Assembly: GCF_019399895.1 (NCBI RefSeq)
Contig: NC_091873.1
Span: 2,798,001 to 2,862,000, forward strand
Direction of reading: 5' to 3'
DNA: 64,000 nucleotides
DNA from: Cardiocondyla obscurior
Lineage: Eukaryota; Arthropoda; Insecta; Hymenoptera; Formicidae
Of the stretch, positions 1-12,633 are shown in pieces. A model generated the notes under the pieces. It had not been told where the DNA came from. It worked only from the letters and a program-made list of their open reading frames with translations, and searched no databases. Both the position numbers and the translations under genes were made by a program. The stretch's first letter is position 1. Each line of letters starts with the position of its first letter.

Positions 1-690
1 TGCTAGGGCAACTTTCTAGACGCTGATTAATCCACAACTCTACGTAATTTATAGACCAGATTCGCAGCTTCAAAGGTTATGCAATGGTTACGCAACTTTC
101 CGGGATGTATTTTCCTTTGATCTGGATTTTAGAAGTTTAACACGAATTCACTACTCGATTTTATAACGTGATACGTCAGCCAATTTAAAATTAAAGGTCT
201 ATTGTGCAAAGGATCAATGAGCAAAAGAAAATAAATATTAAAAAAAAAGAAAGAACGACGAATTTTTTGCAAATTTAAAGCTGGATTTACAAGTTTCGAA
301 CACGGGATTTATTACACAAATAAGTGGGAAGAAATCCCACGACATACGATACCACGGCTCTAACAAAAAAATCAAATTTCAGACCCTATGCAAAATAGTT
401 TTTTTAATAGACACGTACGCAACAATTAACGCAATACGAATTGAAATACTTTGTTTGGTATTTGCCGCAAAATTTGGCCCAAAAGAATAACGTTTGAGGG
501 TGCCACGTGCGTTTCGACGTTCCTGAAAGCTATTCGGTGGGGATTGAGGGTTGCTATTGCCTCCACCCAATGGTGCGCGTGCCCAAGAGAGAGAAAAAGA
601 GAGGGATTCGCAGAGGGGTTGCAGGAACACGGTGGCGTCGTCGTTTGGTAGCGCCGCGACGCTCTCAACGCGAACTAGACGCTCTCTGTG
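1..690. other. non-coding sequence, no gene seen
   Basis: I see no convincing exon. The first 450 bases are AT-rich. GC content rises from about 480 towards the candidate first exon that follows. An E-box CACGTG lies at 504-509. The open frames on both strands here have no splice signals or codon bias and are treated as chance frames. Confidence 0.5.
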
Positions 691-699
691 CACCCTCAG

Positions 700-983
700 G
701 TTCTATGGTATTTCTAACCTAACCACCCTCGCGTACCACCCCGTTCGTGCTCGCGTGACGTGTGTGTTCCGTGGCGCGCTGCGTTATACCGTTTCCCTTC
801 TCATTCCCCGGCGCAGTACGCGCGTTATCCTTGTTCCGGAAGGTTCGTTGCAACCAGGTGCAAAGCGAGAACGTCAGTGTGAGCCGAGAGGGTGCGAGGG
901 ACCGAGAAAGAGAGACAGAGAGGGGAGAAGCCAGCTGGCTCCAGGCGGGAGTCCTCGAGGGTGGAAACGACTTGGATTTCGTT
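700..983 (+). promoter_or_regulatory. candidate promoter region and non-coding first exon
   Basis: This GC-rich, CpG-rich patch ends in a good 5' splice site, GTT|GTAAGTATT, with the GT at 984-985. An initiator-like GTCAGTGTG lies at about 873-881. No ATG in a good context opens a frame with coding character up to the donor, so it is best read as an untranslated leader exon. It could splice to the start-containing exon with its own acceptor at 39576, or to 19533, where an internal ATG exists. The exact transcription start is not determined. What is seen is composition and donor; the role is inferred. Confidence 0.4.
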
Positions 984-3430
984 GTAAGTATTTTCGTCGT
1001 TAAGTCATTAATTTCGCGAGTATTACTCCTCGAAGGAGAGCCGAGTCGCTCGGGAGTTTGTAGAACAACATTGTTATCGATGTCATCGATGGCATGACCT
1101 TGTGCATCCCCGCGGGAGATGGTACACGATCAGCCCCTTCGATTTCCAAGTATGCTGGCTATACGTACGACGTAATATTGAAACCTAACAGCGCAGAATG
1201 CCGTTTTATTTTTTTTTTTTTTTCTCTCTCATTTATTTCTGCGTGAGAAAATCGCGAGAAAACAGTTTTCAACTTTTCCGTAAAAGGTACTTAAATTAAT
1301 AAATAAGATGTATACACGTCAAGATTTATTAAATAAATATGTTTTTTAAAGGGTGAATTTTTTCTCAATTAAATATCAATTTTTTTTTTACCGACGTGAA
1401 ATTTGACGTTAATAACTTACTGCGTTGATTAGATTAGTTGATTGATTGTCTGTAATTGACACGTTTCCCTCGTTCGAATATTTTATAAACCTATCAAAAG
1501 CTGTCAGCTGTCTCTTGATAATTCAAATTCTTCGTTCGCGTTTTTAAAGCTGTCGATGCGAGCTTAAATCTTTTTCTAGCTATAGAGCGATAAGTGTGCT
1601 CCGGTTATTGCGAGAGGTAATTCTCGACTATTGTTCTCGCGCACCGCTGATAAGCACAGGCCCTTTTTCTTTTTCTACGTGATGAGAATTCGCGCCCAGC
1701 GACCTGCCAGCATTACGCTTTGACCTATAAAGGTCTGGCTTTTTACTTCTCTCTGTCGCATTTTCGAAACGATCGCATAAAAAGTTGTAACGCAGCCGAT
1801 ATTAAAAAACATGACGGATATAACAAAAGTATATTAGCCGAGGCTGAAGGCCAATGTTCCTGGTTATACGTAAAATATTTACTGATCTATAAAGTCTTGT
1901 CCCGGACTTTATACGTGTCCTGACTTTTGTTACATGAAAGGATAACGAAAATAAAAGCGGCGTCCTATGTTTTCAGCTTTTTATTTTTGGAATATTATTT
2001 GTGTCCTATTTAATCACGGTGGCTCTTGCGCTGAAATACGCCCCAAATTCATTAAGAATCTAAAGTTTATTTTGGAAAATCGAAATTAATTATATCATGA
2101 TTTCGCAAATGAGATAACTAACTGCATCAGCGTTAAAGTGTCATTCCTACGTAAAGGAAGATTAATTATTTGTACCGTGATTTAATCCTGAACGAGACAC
2201 TTGTCACGTGAAACTGTACAGAGGTATTTAGGGCTGCGCTAGCGAAAAATCGAACGATACGGTGTCGAGAGAGAAAGACGTAGAATTTTATATATTTTCG
2301 TTGCGGCAAGTCGATACGCCAAAGTTTCTGCAGTGGTCCTCGCGAGTGTAGCACAGACGGACTCGACACGAGCGGAAATAAATCGCGCGCCGGGTTTCGA
2401 TCCCAAGATCTATCTCGTGTAATATTTAAGGATCGTGCGCGGAAGGCAGACTGAGCGGAAAAAAGACCCAAGTGCGTAGTTTTCTCCTTTCCTTACCTAT
2501 CTCGCTTAAAGCTCTGGGATTTCGAGTATCGTTCCTAGAACGGACAATGAAATCGATACGAAATACATGTCACGTTTCTTCTTTCCCGATGAGCTTTTAA
2601 TCCTCTCGGCTCTCACTGACGCTACGCGCTGTCCTAATATTTAATGTTGTCTAATTTAGGAAAGAGAGAATAATGCGAGCTCTCCATAAATCAAGATTTA
2701 CTGTCCGGAAAAAGTGAGCTTCGAAAAGAAAAAGCTCTCAATTTAAAGAAAAGTCTACTTTATTCGTATCATTATTCTTTTCTTTTGTTTGTTTGCTTGT
2801 TTTTTTTTGTTTTTTTTTGTTTTTTTTTTTTTAATTTTAATAAAGTTTTAGCACGATGCAATACTAATTTTAATACAGTGACATTTTCGAATCATGCATG
2901 AATTAAATAAACGGTAATACGTCACGCTCGTAATTGCGAAATTGCTTTCCCTCACCGCTCACTCGGTCGTTCCATTCATGTCTTTAAAATTCTCGTTCGC
3001 GGAGAGGTGCAGCGAGCAGGTTGCGAAACCGCAGAGAAAACCAGGGTAAATAGATCATTTGCGAAACGACGGGGCGCGAAACCGAGAATAAGCGACGACA
3101 GAACGGAGACAAAGGGAAAGAGAAACGAGAACAAAAGCCGACGAAAAACGGTTCCCTCTTTCCCCGTCCAGTTTCGCCGTACTTTCCATTTTTCTTGCTC
3201 TCATTTTTTCCGAAGCGCGGAACGCGTGTCTCGCGCAGATACCGAGGGTACACCCGCGCATTATTATTTTCCCTCCGCGCCTACCATTCCGCCGCTGCAA
3301 GTGGCACGAGTGTTTTTTTTTTTTTTTTTTATTTCTCGCCGCCGTTTTCCTCCTTCGTTTCTCACCGTCGTGTCTACGTCGCCTTTTCCTTTGTCTCCTT
3401 GGAAACCTTGCGGTAGTTACGCGACGTTCG
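984..3430. other. intron-like sequence, no gene seen
   Basis: AT-rich sequence with a T tract at 1209-1223 and a T/G-rich low-complexity run at about 2770-2833. The 8-bp palindrome TCACGTGA occurs at 2204-2211. A minus-strand frame at 2166-2471 has no supporting signals. I find no exon with both a plausible acceptor and a plausible donor. Confidence 0.45.
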
Positions 3431-3544
3431 GTCGTGCTGTTCGGCAAGAGCGAAGGATACCCGGCGGGGAATGAGAGTACGCAGGGGCCGAGGGGGGAGG
3501 ACGGGCGCGAGAGGATACGGTCCAAGAACGTGACTTGGATGCAA

Positions 3545-3554
3545 TATTTAAAAG
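3545..3554 (+). promoter_or_regulatory. TATA-type core promoter element
   Basis: TATTTAAAAG lies in a GC-rich patch (about 3430-3830). An initiator-like GTCAATAC is at 3564-3571, followed by a CT-rich stretch typical of a 5' leader. Between this point and the first ATG at 3789 there is no other ATG on the plus strand, which is what a real leader would look like. The spacing from the TATA element to the initiator-like motif is a little short, so the start could lie slightly further downstream. Confidence 0.4.
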
Positions 3555-3788
3555 CGGCGCAACGTCAATACTCTCTCTCCTCTCCGCCTAGCTCTTTCTC
3601 ACCGTCTGTGCTCCTTCGGCGAGTCTCCCTTCGAGGGCGAGAGGAGAGAACCGCCAGTTACCCTAATACGGCTCTGAATCGGCCCCGCGGTCTGACCTTA
3701 ACCCGAGATCATCCCCTTGTTCGACGGGCAGGGCTTCCTCGTGCGTCGCGTTTTTCGTATCCCGAACTTCGTTTCGACTCTTCGACGT

Positions 3789-3829
3789 ATGGAAAATTTT
3801 GGTGAAAACGAGTTTCCAAGCCGGTATAA
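3789..3829 (+). CDS. candidate alternative first coding exon (MENFGENEFPSRY)
   Basis: This holds the first ATG downstream of the TATA-type promoter at 3545. It opens MENFGENEFPSRYK and runs into a donor GTGAGT at 3830 (TATAA|GTGAGTGG). That donor leaves two nucleotides over (phase 2), unlike the phase-1 first exons further along. An alternative, weaker donor at 3802 (TTTTG|GTGAAAAC) would end the exon after MENF in phase 1 and fit the shared-acceptor scheme. The promoter context is supportive. The coding assignment and the choice of donor are inference. It may instead be a leader with a short upstream frame. Confidence 0.3.
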
Positions 3830-5524
3830 GTGAGTGGAAATTTCGAGTGTGCTTAAAGGCTACCACAGGTTGTAAATGCATGCTTTGACTGTCGTAAATC
3901 AAAAGGCTACTCAAACACATCAGCTTTTGCGCGGTCGTTTTATTATTTTGAAAGTTCTCTAGCAACTTCGTTCTTTAAAAGACATCGTTATCGCATGTTA
4001 ATGTGATCACAAAAATTCTTGAAAAAAAATCCACGTATGTATATGTTGATTAAAAACCGTTTACCTTTATTTTTATCGAAATTTTCTCGCGCAACGCTGT
4101 TACCGAACGTTATTAAGATACCAGAGGAACGAATGTTTACGCTACGAATTATGTAAAATTGTGGACGTAATGCTGCAGCCATCGATAATGCTATAAGTGC
4201 GCAAATATTTTATCATTTCCCGACGTGGCTCTATAATTTATTGCTAATGCCTTCCTGCACGGCCGGAAAGTCGTCTTCGCTCCCTTCTGTAAGCAGCGAC
4301 TGGCGAAAACGAATGAGAGAAAGAGAGAGGGAGAGAGAAAGATGTACGAGCGGTGATATAACGGCGAGAAAATGCAGGAAGTTATGACAATTATGAGGGG
4401 AGGCGGGGAAGGAAGAGGCATCTAGTTGTGCGACGGCTCGTGAAATGAAATCGAGACGGAGGACGATCGTTTATAAGTTCGACAGATGGAATTCTCCCTC
4501 GTCGTTTTTCCCCGCTATCACCCCCCGCGGTATTGTCCCTGCAGCGAACGTCTCTCTACAATCTAATTAGGAGATCTGACAGGAAGATAAAAATGAATAT
4601 CCGATATATCCGACATTTCGGTCGCCGGTGATACGTTCGTTCGTCGCTCCGCCGCTAATTCGAGCCAAGTATAACGGTATAAATAATTTATCAGCTCAAT
4701 TTTCAAAAATAACCGGTTTAAATTATTAATTGGTAATAGACGGCTCGCCTATTTTAAAACGCGTGCACGCGCCCGACTTTTTCAAGAGAATCTTTTATAG
4801 CTTTTATTTTAAGAGATGAAGGGAGATGGATATTAACTTGGAAGAACCCCAAGACACACAATCCTTTACGCTCGCTAGATCTCTCTCTTTGCACTTCGAA
4901 TCCGAGAGCCTTTGACGTTGGAAGAAGAGACGCGTCTTGACGTGTCCTTCCTTCCTTTTCTAGTAAATTCGCGGGGCAATACGAAGTGGCGTATGCAGGT
5001 CACGAAGAGAAGATCCACGTTCGCGTAGCCAAGGTTGACACGACCTAATTAAGAGAAAACTATAAAGTTCTCCACGTCACCGCGGACTCTCGCAATACCC
5101 TCTGTATTAATTGCATCCTAGTCTCATTCGTCACATAATACTTTTTATTTCAACGGCTCCTTCGGTATTTATAATTTACAAAATGCTCTCGAAGACCTAA
5201 ACTCTTATTGCCAAACAAGTAAATTTGTCTTTGCGAGGACGGATGTGCGAAGTAATTAATTCGCCGTGAGCTTTATTATCGCAATAAATCGCCGCGGGTC
5301 TCGACGTGGATTAGAAAATCCCTTTATAGCTGATTAGCGCCGATTAAAGTAAATATTTAACTCGCTTTGTGTTAATCGTTAAGTAGGGTTGTAGAATGGG
5401 GGTGTCGTAACGCAACCCCCGTCGAGTCGCAACGGGAGCTGGATTTATGGTGGCTGTTGGGAGACTCGCCTTCTCGGAATTTCGTAAAATTTACAAGCTT
5501 ATTCCTTTAACAAAGGACGACGGT

Positions 5525-5550
5525 AAAAAAAAAAAAAAAAAAAAAAAAAA
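5525..5550. repeat. poly-A tract
   Basis: Uninterrupted run of 26 A. No transposon body is recognisable next to it, so it is not evidence for a retroposed copy. Confidence 0.9.
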
Positions 5551-8238
5551 TTCCACGCGAACAGAAGTGTTAAAACGTCGACGTTTTTCTCTCTTCCGTG
5601 ATTGTCGGTTAACTTCGAGAACAATGCCTTATCTTAAATTTTATCTGAGTAAAATAATTCAATCTTTAATAAAAATAATAATACGCAAAATAAATAAATA
5701 TATAAGTAAATAAAAAAAGCGTTGTAAGTATTTTTTTTCTCGCGAAATATCCTAACATCGTCTGGGCAAAGTTAAGGCTTCTAACCCTCTCGGGCTTATA
5801 GCGGCGTCTTAAAGTGAAGTTACCAAAGCCCGGGACATCTTGTACAACGATTTGCATGAGTAGACAATACACAGGCGGCGACATAAAAAAATGATATTAC
5901 CCGACCAGCTGTTCTGCCATTCAAGCGGCAACACGCGCCGCGGTCCGTCGAAATTTCCGTCCTCGGTGTCCCGCTTTTCTCCTCAGTTTCGCACCGACGC
6001 CCTTGCCCTTGACTTTCTCACCCTCTCTATCGCCTCGCCGAGACACTGCCACCTTATCCCCGAGCTTAATTCGCAAAGGAAACGGTCGATGAAGGGCGTG
6101 CCTACTCGCGCGTGAAGATTCGTCTAAAGAGTGACAGGAAAAAAAAGGGGCAAGAACCTGGCCGCGCATAACGCGATGATTTCAAATGTTACGTGTTGCG
6201 ATTTTTTAATCAAATCTTTATACCGCCCATTTCGACGCAGATAACATACAACGAATTTCATATTTTTAATATACTGACGGCATAAACTTTTTCCTTCGAT
6301 CCTCGAGTCTTTCACATTTCGCATTTCCGCCCTTCTATCTCGTACCCCTCGCCCCGCGTTGTCCGATATTGGCGCGATGCCTACCCATTTTTCCCTCCGC
6401 TGTTTCCACCGAGCCTTGAACCTTACAAGGCCTCGCCACGAGAAACAGAAGCGTCGAAAATTCTTCATTAAATAGTATAATGTGCGTTTCATTATAATAT
6501 TTCATAAATATGTAATAAAATTAATATGTCGTAAGCGAATACTTTTTGAATTACTTTTTTTTTCTAACCAAGCACGGCATTAAGAATCTTCTTGAAATTC
6601 GTCCCGGAATATTTTCTGCGTTTACACGGAGCATGGCGCTTCAAAAGTTGTCTGATTGCGAACCTTCGACGGCGCGGTAAACGCACAGTAATTTAATCTC
6701 GTTCAGAACGCCGAGAAGTTTCGTATCATGTTTTCTAGGTTTTCATTCTCAGACGAGAGGACCGTATTTTTTTTTTTTTTACTTTTTTAAAGATATTTAA
6801 TATGCAAAGTTTTTTTTTTAAACGATTATATATAAGTTTTATTCTCGGTTTAATTAGAGTCTTGCAATCATTGAAATTTTATCAAGGAAATGTGCAGTAT
6901 ACCAATCTTCTCTAATATACAAGTTACATTTCACGTAACTGTTGATATTTCGCGATATAACTCGGAGTATAACTGCTCTAAAACATGGTTCTCCCGCCCG
7001 TATCTCAGAAACATCTATCACTTCCACGGCAGATAAACATCTGCTCTTATTTGTACAAGTGTAACGTTGTTTCGTGCAATTTCGCGAGAATTGTCGGGGA
7101 ACGAATCGATAATCTCAAACAATAAGCGTAAATACATATTCCGGGACAGATATTAACGATTATTGAACGTACGGCCACTTGCTTTGAACGCAGGGTCCTT
7201 CGATAACGAGGCCATAAGGATGCCAAAGGACTGGCTGGAGCCATAGGTTCGCGATTAATTCCGGCTGCAACATGCGCGCACTTGGTTAGTTACTCCATCT
7301 TTGGAGAACCTAATTTACGGAGCGAACTACAGGTCGCGGCGAAACTTGGTGCTCGCAAGATGCTACGCTTGCTGATATCGACTTCAGTAAATTGATGACC
7401 CTACGGCAGCACGGGTCTACGTAAACTGGAATTCGGGGGGGGACTAAATTATACAAATAGCCGTGGAAATTGGAAAAAAAAATTGATTGAAAAAAATCAA
7501 TCAGAAAAATGAGAAGAGCTTGAGATGATATGTTCTTAATCTGAGCAGGGAATTATTTTATATTACGTATGTTAAAATTAGATTAATTTCGATTTCGCAG
7601 GACGATCTTGCCGAACGTACGTCTTACTAATGATCGCTTTAATCGCTTTAATTATTCATTCTCCGGAATTGTCAATCATGAATTTGCCTATTACCCCGAA
7701 ACTAAACTCGTTTGCGTGTCACTTTGGGTGATCACCTCGCAGTCAAACTTCCCCCGGTGCTTGTCACGCCTCGCAAAAGTCCACTCGCGATGTTGTGTTG
7801 CACAAGTGTAGTAACAAAGCGAGTCTCCCGAGAACTTTCGACGTGGAAATTCAATTTCCATCGTGAGGTTCGCGCGACGTCTCGCGACCTTTTCCTTCCC
7901 CGCGCTCTTTATCTCTGTTTCTTTCTCGTGTGCTCGTCGCTAGGTATTCGCCTTTTTTTTCGTGGATCTTATCTCGCCCGAGAGACGTGAAACGCCAAGA
8001 CAGGCGATTTCTACCTCTTTTTCCTCTTGCGCGCGAAGGACGAACCGAGGAGCGTATCTTCCTCTCTGTGTGAATACTTCGCACCCGGAGATCACGCCGA
8101 TTCTTAGAGAAAACGCTCGTCGCGGGGAATTCTCATGCCAAGATCCACGCGAAATGATAAGACACAAAGGGATGACTTCTAGTGCAATTTTCCTCATCGC
8201 GTTCAGTACATTGCTTATAAATCAAAAATGAAAAAGAA

Positions 8239-8266
8239 AATTATCTCTTACGGATAAGAGATAATT
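8239..8266. repeat. perfect short hairpin
   Basis: The 12-bp arms AATTATCTCTTA and TAAGAGATAATT are exactly complementary around a CGGA loop. It is too short for a typical microRNA precursor. It has no T run positioned to suggest a Pol III end. Confidence 0.8.
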
Positions 8267-11200
8267 CGTCTCACGAATTTACCTCCTTTTACTACAGAAA
8301 ACTGTATTAATTTTAATACCAAGTATTCACCGATAATATAAATATCTTATTAAAAAAATATTTTTACTACGAACGTACAACGGAAATACTACAAGCCGTT
8401 GAACAAATATTGTTTAGTATTCTAGCTGGACCGAAGCGAAACGCATAAATCATCCCTTCGAAGCAGAGGGTCGAGCCGAATCTTTCATTTACCGCAATCA
8501 ATTCTCCATACGACGCCGGTACACGCACCATATTTCTACGCTCATTTTTGTCCCCTATTCGTACAGCTTTTCATCCCTTACCTCACCCTATCGCAACCTG
8601 CATTTGCGCCGTCCGACAAAACTTAAAGACCGCGCTCTTCTATCGCGACGCTGTTATCTTTTCAAGGTACCAGAAAGGATCGCAATCGTAAGTGCGAACG
8701 TAGATACACAAGTTACACAATAATAAAAGAAAATATCGATTTCCAGATATACGTACGTGTGTACGACTACATATAGGGTGTTCTAACTTGTGCCATAATT
8801 TTTTTTTTTTACGTAGTCTTTTAATTTTTACCGAGTCAATTTTTTCTAACGTAAGTCAAACTCTTCTCTCAATTTTAATTCGCGACAATTAATTCGAGCT
8901 TCAAAGTTTTAATTAACTAAAACAACGTGGAATACTATATTTATTGATGTCCTGAAAATTATTGACTTCTTAGAGAAAAATTAACCTTCTCGGTATCTCG
9001 GAAAAGAAGGAAGATACGAATTGCTCGAAAAACCCAAAAATAATAACGCACCCTGTATGTCTATACGGATGTATGCCATATGTAGATGTACATGCTATAA
9101 GACCGGTTACAGGAGGATAACACCATTTATGTTCCCTAGAGACCGCGAAGATACCGAGGAGAGACGCGTCTCTCCATTTCTTAGTCTATCTTCCTTCCCG
9201 CTCGCTCACCGGAGTCCAATCTTCCTCTAGCTTCTCGGGGATCGATCGTTTCATTTATTAGTCAGATACGGAAAGCAGGGAGAGAAAAAGAATGGAATTC
9301 GCCGGGACCCAGAGTAAATCTGCGTCTTTCGAAAAAGAAAACGTTTCGCCGATGCGAGCAAATCATGCGATCTGATTAACTTATAAAACTTATAAAAATA
9401 TGAAATATTTAATTCAACATTTACTTTGGAAAAAATAACCTTTTTATTATCATATATCGTTTAAATAGCCTGTTAATTATCAGTTGAATAACGCCAATTA
9501 ATTTTTCGTGGCCAATACCTCCACAATTAATTTTTCAAGAACGTAAAAATGTTTTCGCAAGAGTGAACGCCTATTGATACTTCCAATAAAATTTCGAACG
9601 GTATTCGATATCGTTCGCGAAAGCACCTTGCGCGAGTTGAGATCCAATTAAACTCCGCGGTATCAAGTTACAAGCTTTTCCATTACTTAAATAACGCTTT
9701 TATCCCGCCCGCGTCGTTTCCCTTTTCGCGTGCCCGAGTGGTTCAAGCCTCGCGTGCAGTTTCTATCGATGCGAGAGCATTTTTGCCGGACATCGGAAGA
9801 CAGGCGGACGACGCTTTATCGGCCAGGGAAACACCGGCAAGTCATGTATTGTGACCGGTCGAGATTAGAGCTATTGTTCTCGCACTCGCCCGACCTGAAT
9901 AACGTTCGACGGTGAGGAACGAGAGCGCGGGAATAGAACTCGTTTCAACGTCGCCCTGGTTCGTTTGCCGTACGTAACGGACGTGCGCGAGCTTTATTAA
10001 TTTCCGGAAACTGAGGACCGTCAAACGTCGGATCGATATCGACGGTGACCGCGCGATCGAATTGCCTTCTCTCTCGCTGTCTCTCGATACACCGATAACT
10101 TTCGTCGCCTATCTGAAGCTGCACAATAACGATCGGAGAATAAACAACACGGCCGTTCGAATATTTGTTTCGCCGGACACGCTGCATTTTTTAATATATA
10201 TTTTCTTTTTTTTTTTTCTTCTTTCGTGCCGCTCGGACTGTGACATTCTAAAACGTAGCGCAGTGGCTTTATCGTGATCGATAACGCTCTCTTATCATAA
10301 TTCACGTATAAACATGGTGTTGTGCAATTTTTCTCCAATGACTCACTATGTTAAATTTATTTGGCATAAATAACTAAAGAGTCGAAGAGAAAGAAAAAGA
10401 AGCGAACTCGCGCAGCGACATATTCAATCGATTTTGCAGGTCGCGGGTGTTTGCTCATCGCTACGAGAACGAGTGTGTTTTTCGCGAGGAGTCCAAAGTT
10501 TTCGGGGACAAAATGGAATAATAAAAACCAAAGGGGGAAGAGAGTGGGTGCGCGAAACGAAATTCTCTAACGGTGGACCTGTTTGCGCTCCAGATTTAGC
10601 AACGAACCGAGTTCGTTAACCGGCGTTCCATGCCGCGAGGCTTTATGCACCTCGGAGAACAATTTCTAATTTTCTGTTACAATAGCGCCGGGGCTCCATT
10701 GACGCCGAGAGAAAAGGTCCGGCGCGCTTTCATTCCCGGCGAAATTTTCGAGAGAAAGGGCCCGCTCGATTAAAAAGTAATGTTTCATTAATTCAAATTT
10801 CATGAAGAAATTGTTTGCCGAATGCGGGCAGCTTTGGCGCTTTTATTCCCTCGCATGGATCGGCTTCTACCTCCCCCGGCCGGGCTCTACACTCCGTTCG
10901 CCGTTAAAATCGGACCATTGTCGCGCGCGTTGTGAAACGAACGGATTTAATTTCCGTTAATTAAACTTACGAGAACAAAGTTTCGTGTCAAATGCGATTA
11001 TTCTAACGACACTCGGGCGAAACTGCCGGGCGCGGCCGCACGTTGCCCGTCGTCGCGTGATAATAATCTTTTTGTAACGGCATCGCTTTACTCGGTAGAA
11101 AACGTCGGTCGAAGTGTCGAACAGCACTGTCTGCTTCGCCTCATCCCAAAAGATGTTCGATACGCGCGCGGAGATCGTAAAACCCCTTTTATCTTCATTT

Positions 11201-11587
11201 TTTACTCGTATTAATCTCGTCGGCCGAGTTTCTCGCGTAAATAACGCAGCGCGGGGGAATGTAAGTTCGCATCTGAAAATTGATATTTACGCCCATCGCG
11301 GTGCCGATCCTCGATATTACGAGGATACACGGTTTGACCATTGAATTAAACTTTTTTTTTTTCCTTCCTCCGTTGTTTCTCGTGGGAATTCGTCGGTCAG
11401 CACAGACGCCTAGTAAATTGCGTGATATACGTCGATAACATTTTATAGGAATAACAGTGATTTATCTAACCGCGTAATTCTCAAAATACTCGTTGAAAGC
11501 GGACGCGCGGATAAAACGGTTTCAATCGTACACGATTTTATAAGATACTAGAACAAACCATACAAAAAAAAAAGTCATGCGACTTAC

Positions 11588-11632
11588 CAATTCTGCATGA
11601 GCTTCAGCGGAGTTGACGAATTCTGGCGGTGG
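11588..11632 (-). other. duplicated minus-strand unit, copy 1: 45-nt downstream exon
   Basis: On the minus strand this 45-nt exon has a good acceptor (TTTTTTTATGTTACAG|CC, AG at 11634-11633) and a strong donor (GAATTG|GTAAGTCG, GT at 11587-11586). The intron separating it from the upstream exon is only 97 bp. Its 3' half resembles the 40-nt exon of copy 2 at 22985-23024. The next exon of this transcript would lie at lower coordinates and was not found. Splice sites on the minus strand are much better than any on the plus strand of the same segment. Confidence 0.5.
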
Positions 11633-11729
11633 CTGTAACATAAAAAAAGAAATATTAATAAAAACATGTCTATTAATTAATAAGATTAATAAAAAAAAAA
11701 ATATTTTTTTTTTTTTAATTTATACTTAC

Positions 11730-11885
11730 TTAAAAGTTGCTCCGCCGATGCAGGATGCCTATCCGAGGCCTGCTCCTCCTCTCAGATGGGACGTGTCGAG
11801 CCATCCTTCCGCGCACAAGTAACTCGCGAACACCCCGACCGTGATTTTAATCGCGAAAATTTACTATGATTACTTTCGCGCGTCC
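11730..11885 (-). other. duplicated minus-strand unit, copy 1: upstream exon and leader
   Basis: Read on the minus strand, this ends in a strong 5' splice site (TTTTAA|GTAAGTAT; GT at 11729-11728). The last ~60 bases of the exon closely match copy 2 at 23280 onwards. About 80 bp upstream are also similar, including a CGCGAAA...TTTTCGCG inverted pair and a TCACGGTCG block. An ATG on the minus strand at 11796-11794 opens MARHVPSERR... and stops at TTT TAA exactly at the donor. No reading frame is open in both copies, so coding function is doubtful. It is most simply one exon of a spliced RNA of unknown role. Confidence 0.5.
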
Positions 11886-12289
11886 CACGTTCGGCACTCG
11901 CGTTTAGAAGAAAATCGTATGTCGAAAAACTACGCCCGGATACTTAGCGAGACTCCCGGGACGACCGACGAACCGACTGCGGTTCGTATATATCTTAATA
12001 TCGGCGGTGACGACGGCGGAAGCAACTGCGTCGATCTGTAACAAAGAAATATAAAGTTTAATTGTAGTTATAGTGTCGGAAGGGTTTTCGTTAAACAGAA
12101 GTGCGAATTACTTTCGGCACGGAGACACGTGCTCGCTGCGCAGTGTGTAGTACGTGTGTGCCTCGCGCGACCGCTGGAGAAGGACAGCGCGAGAGTGGGA
12201 GTAGTGGGAAAATATACCTAGCGCGCGGCACGTAGGCTCGCGCTCGCTCTCACTCCGTTCCCCCCTCATCCCGCCCGTCCCCCCCCCTC
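11886..12289. other. GC-rich spacer upstream of minus-strand copy 1
   Basis: No gene seen. From about 12100 to 12290 the sequence is CpG-rich and could hold the promoter of the minus-strand transcript, because it lies just upstream of that unit. A CACGTG E-box is at 12126-12131. A C tract lies just before the inverted repeat that follows. Confidence 0.3.
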
Positions 12290-12633
12290 GGCTATCTATT
12301 CGTTACTCTCGTCTTCTCTCTCTATAAAAAATTGGTGCATTACACATGAATTAGTTCTCTAATTGTTGCCGCTCAAAACCGACGCTGATTAGTTCTCTTT
12401 CGCTTGGCTTGCTTCACGCCAAGCGAGAGTCAACGTCGGTTGTCAAGTCGGCGATTTTGAAGTTCGATTTAATTTTAATATTTAATTCATATGTCCAGGC
12501 AAAGACGGTCTTCGCGATTTTCAAGATCGAAAACGACCTGGTGGAAGTACCGTCTTTGTCTGAACATATTAATTAAATATTACAATTAAATCGAACGAGA
12601 GTAACGAATAGATAGCCGCATCAATTTTTTATA
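12290..12633. mobile_element. inverted-repeat element, MITE-like, with nested hairpins
   Basis: The ends carry 23-bp exact terminal inverted repeats: 12290-12312 (GGCTATCTATTCGTTACTCT...) and 12595-12617. A second block, ATAAAAAATTGRTGC, occurs at 12324-12338 and in inverse form at 12618-12632, outside the right-hand arm, so block order is swapped between the two sides. Inside are two hairpins. One is at 12378-12441 (arms around CTCTTTCGCTTGGC and GCCAAGCGAGAG). The other has about 47-bp imperfect arms at 12463-12509 and 12549-12595. There is no coding capacity and no clear target-site duplication. It resembles a non-autonomous foldback or MITE element, possibly rearranged. Confidence 0.6.

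Larger units (their letters stand above)
3830..11587. other. long intron-like stretch, no gene seen
   Basis: About 7.7 kb of mixed AT-rich and GC-rich sequence without a supportable exon. It holds a 26-base A tract at 5525-5550, a perfect 12-bp hairpin at 8239-8266, and scattered single splice-site matches (GTAAGT at about 5724, 8689 and 11261). None of these has a partner site and a coding frame. Frames in 5.9-6.5 kb and 7.7-8.2 kb lack codon bias. A GC-rich block at 10620-11060 with several homeodomain-type TTAATTA cores could be a regulatory element, but nothing proves it. Confidence 0.4.

Noticed and set aside
9730..9915. Segment GCCCGAGTGGTTCAAGCC resembling a tRNA A box
   Set aside because: No matching B box (GGTTCRANNCC) or acceptor-stem complement at tRNA distance.
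11613..11822. Plus-strand proline-rich frame (VAPPMQDAYPRPAPPL) also partly seen at 23284
   Set aside because: Similar in both copies only because the minus-strand exons are duplicated; copy 2 stops early and plus-strand splice sites are poor.
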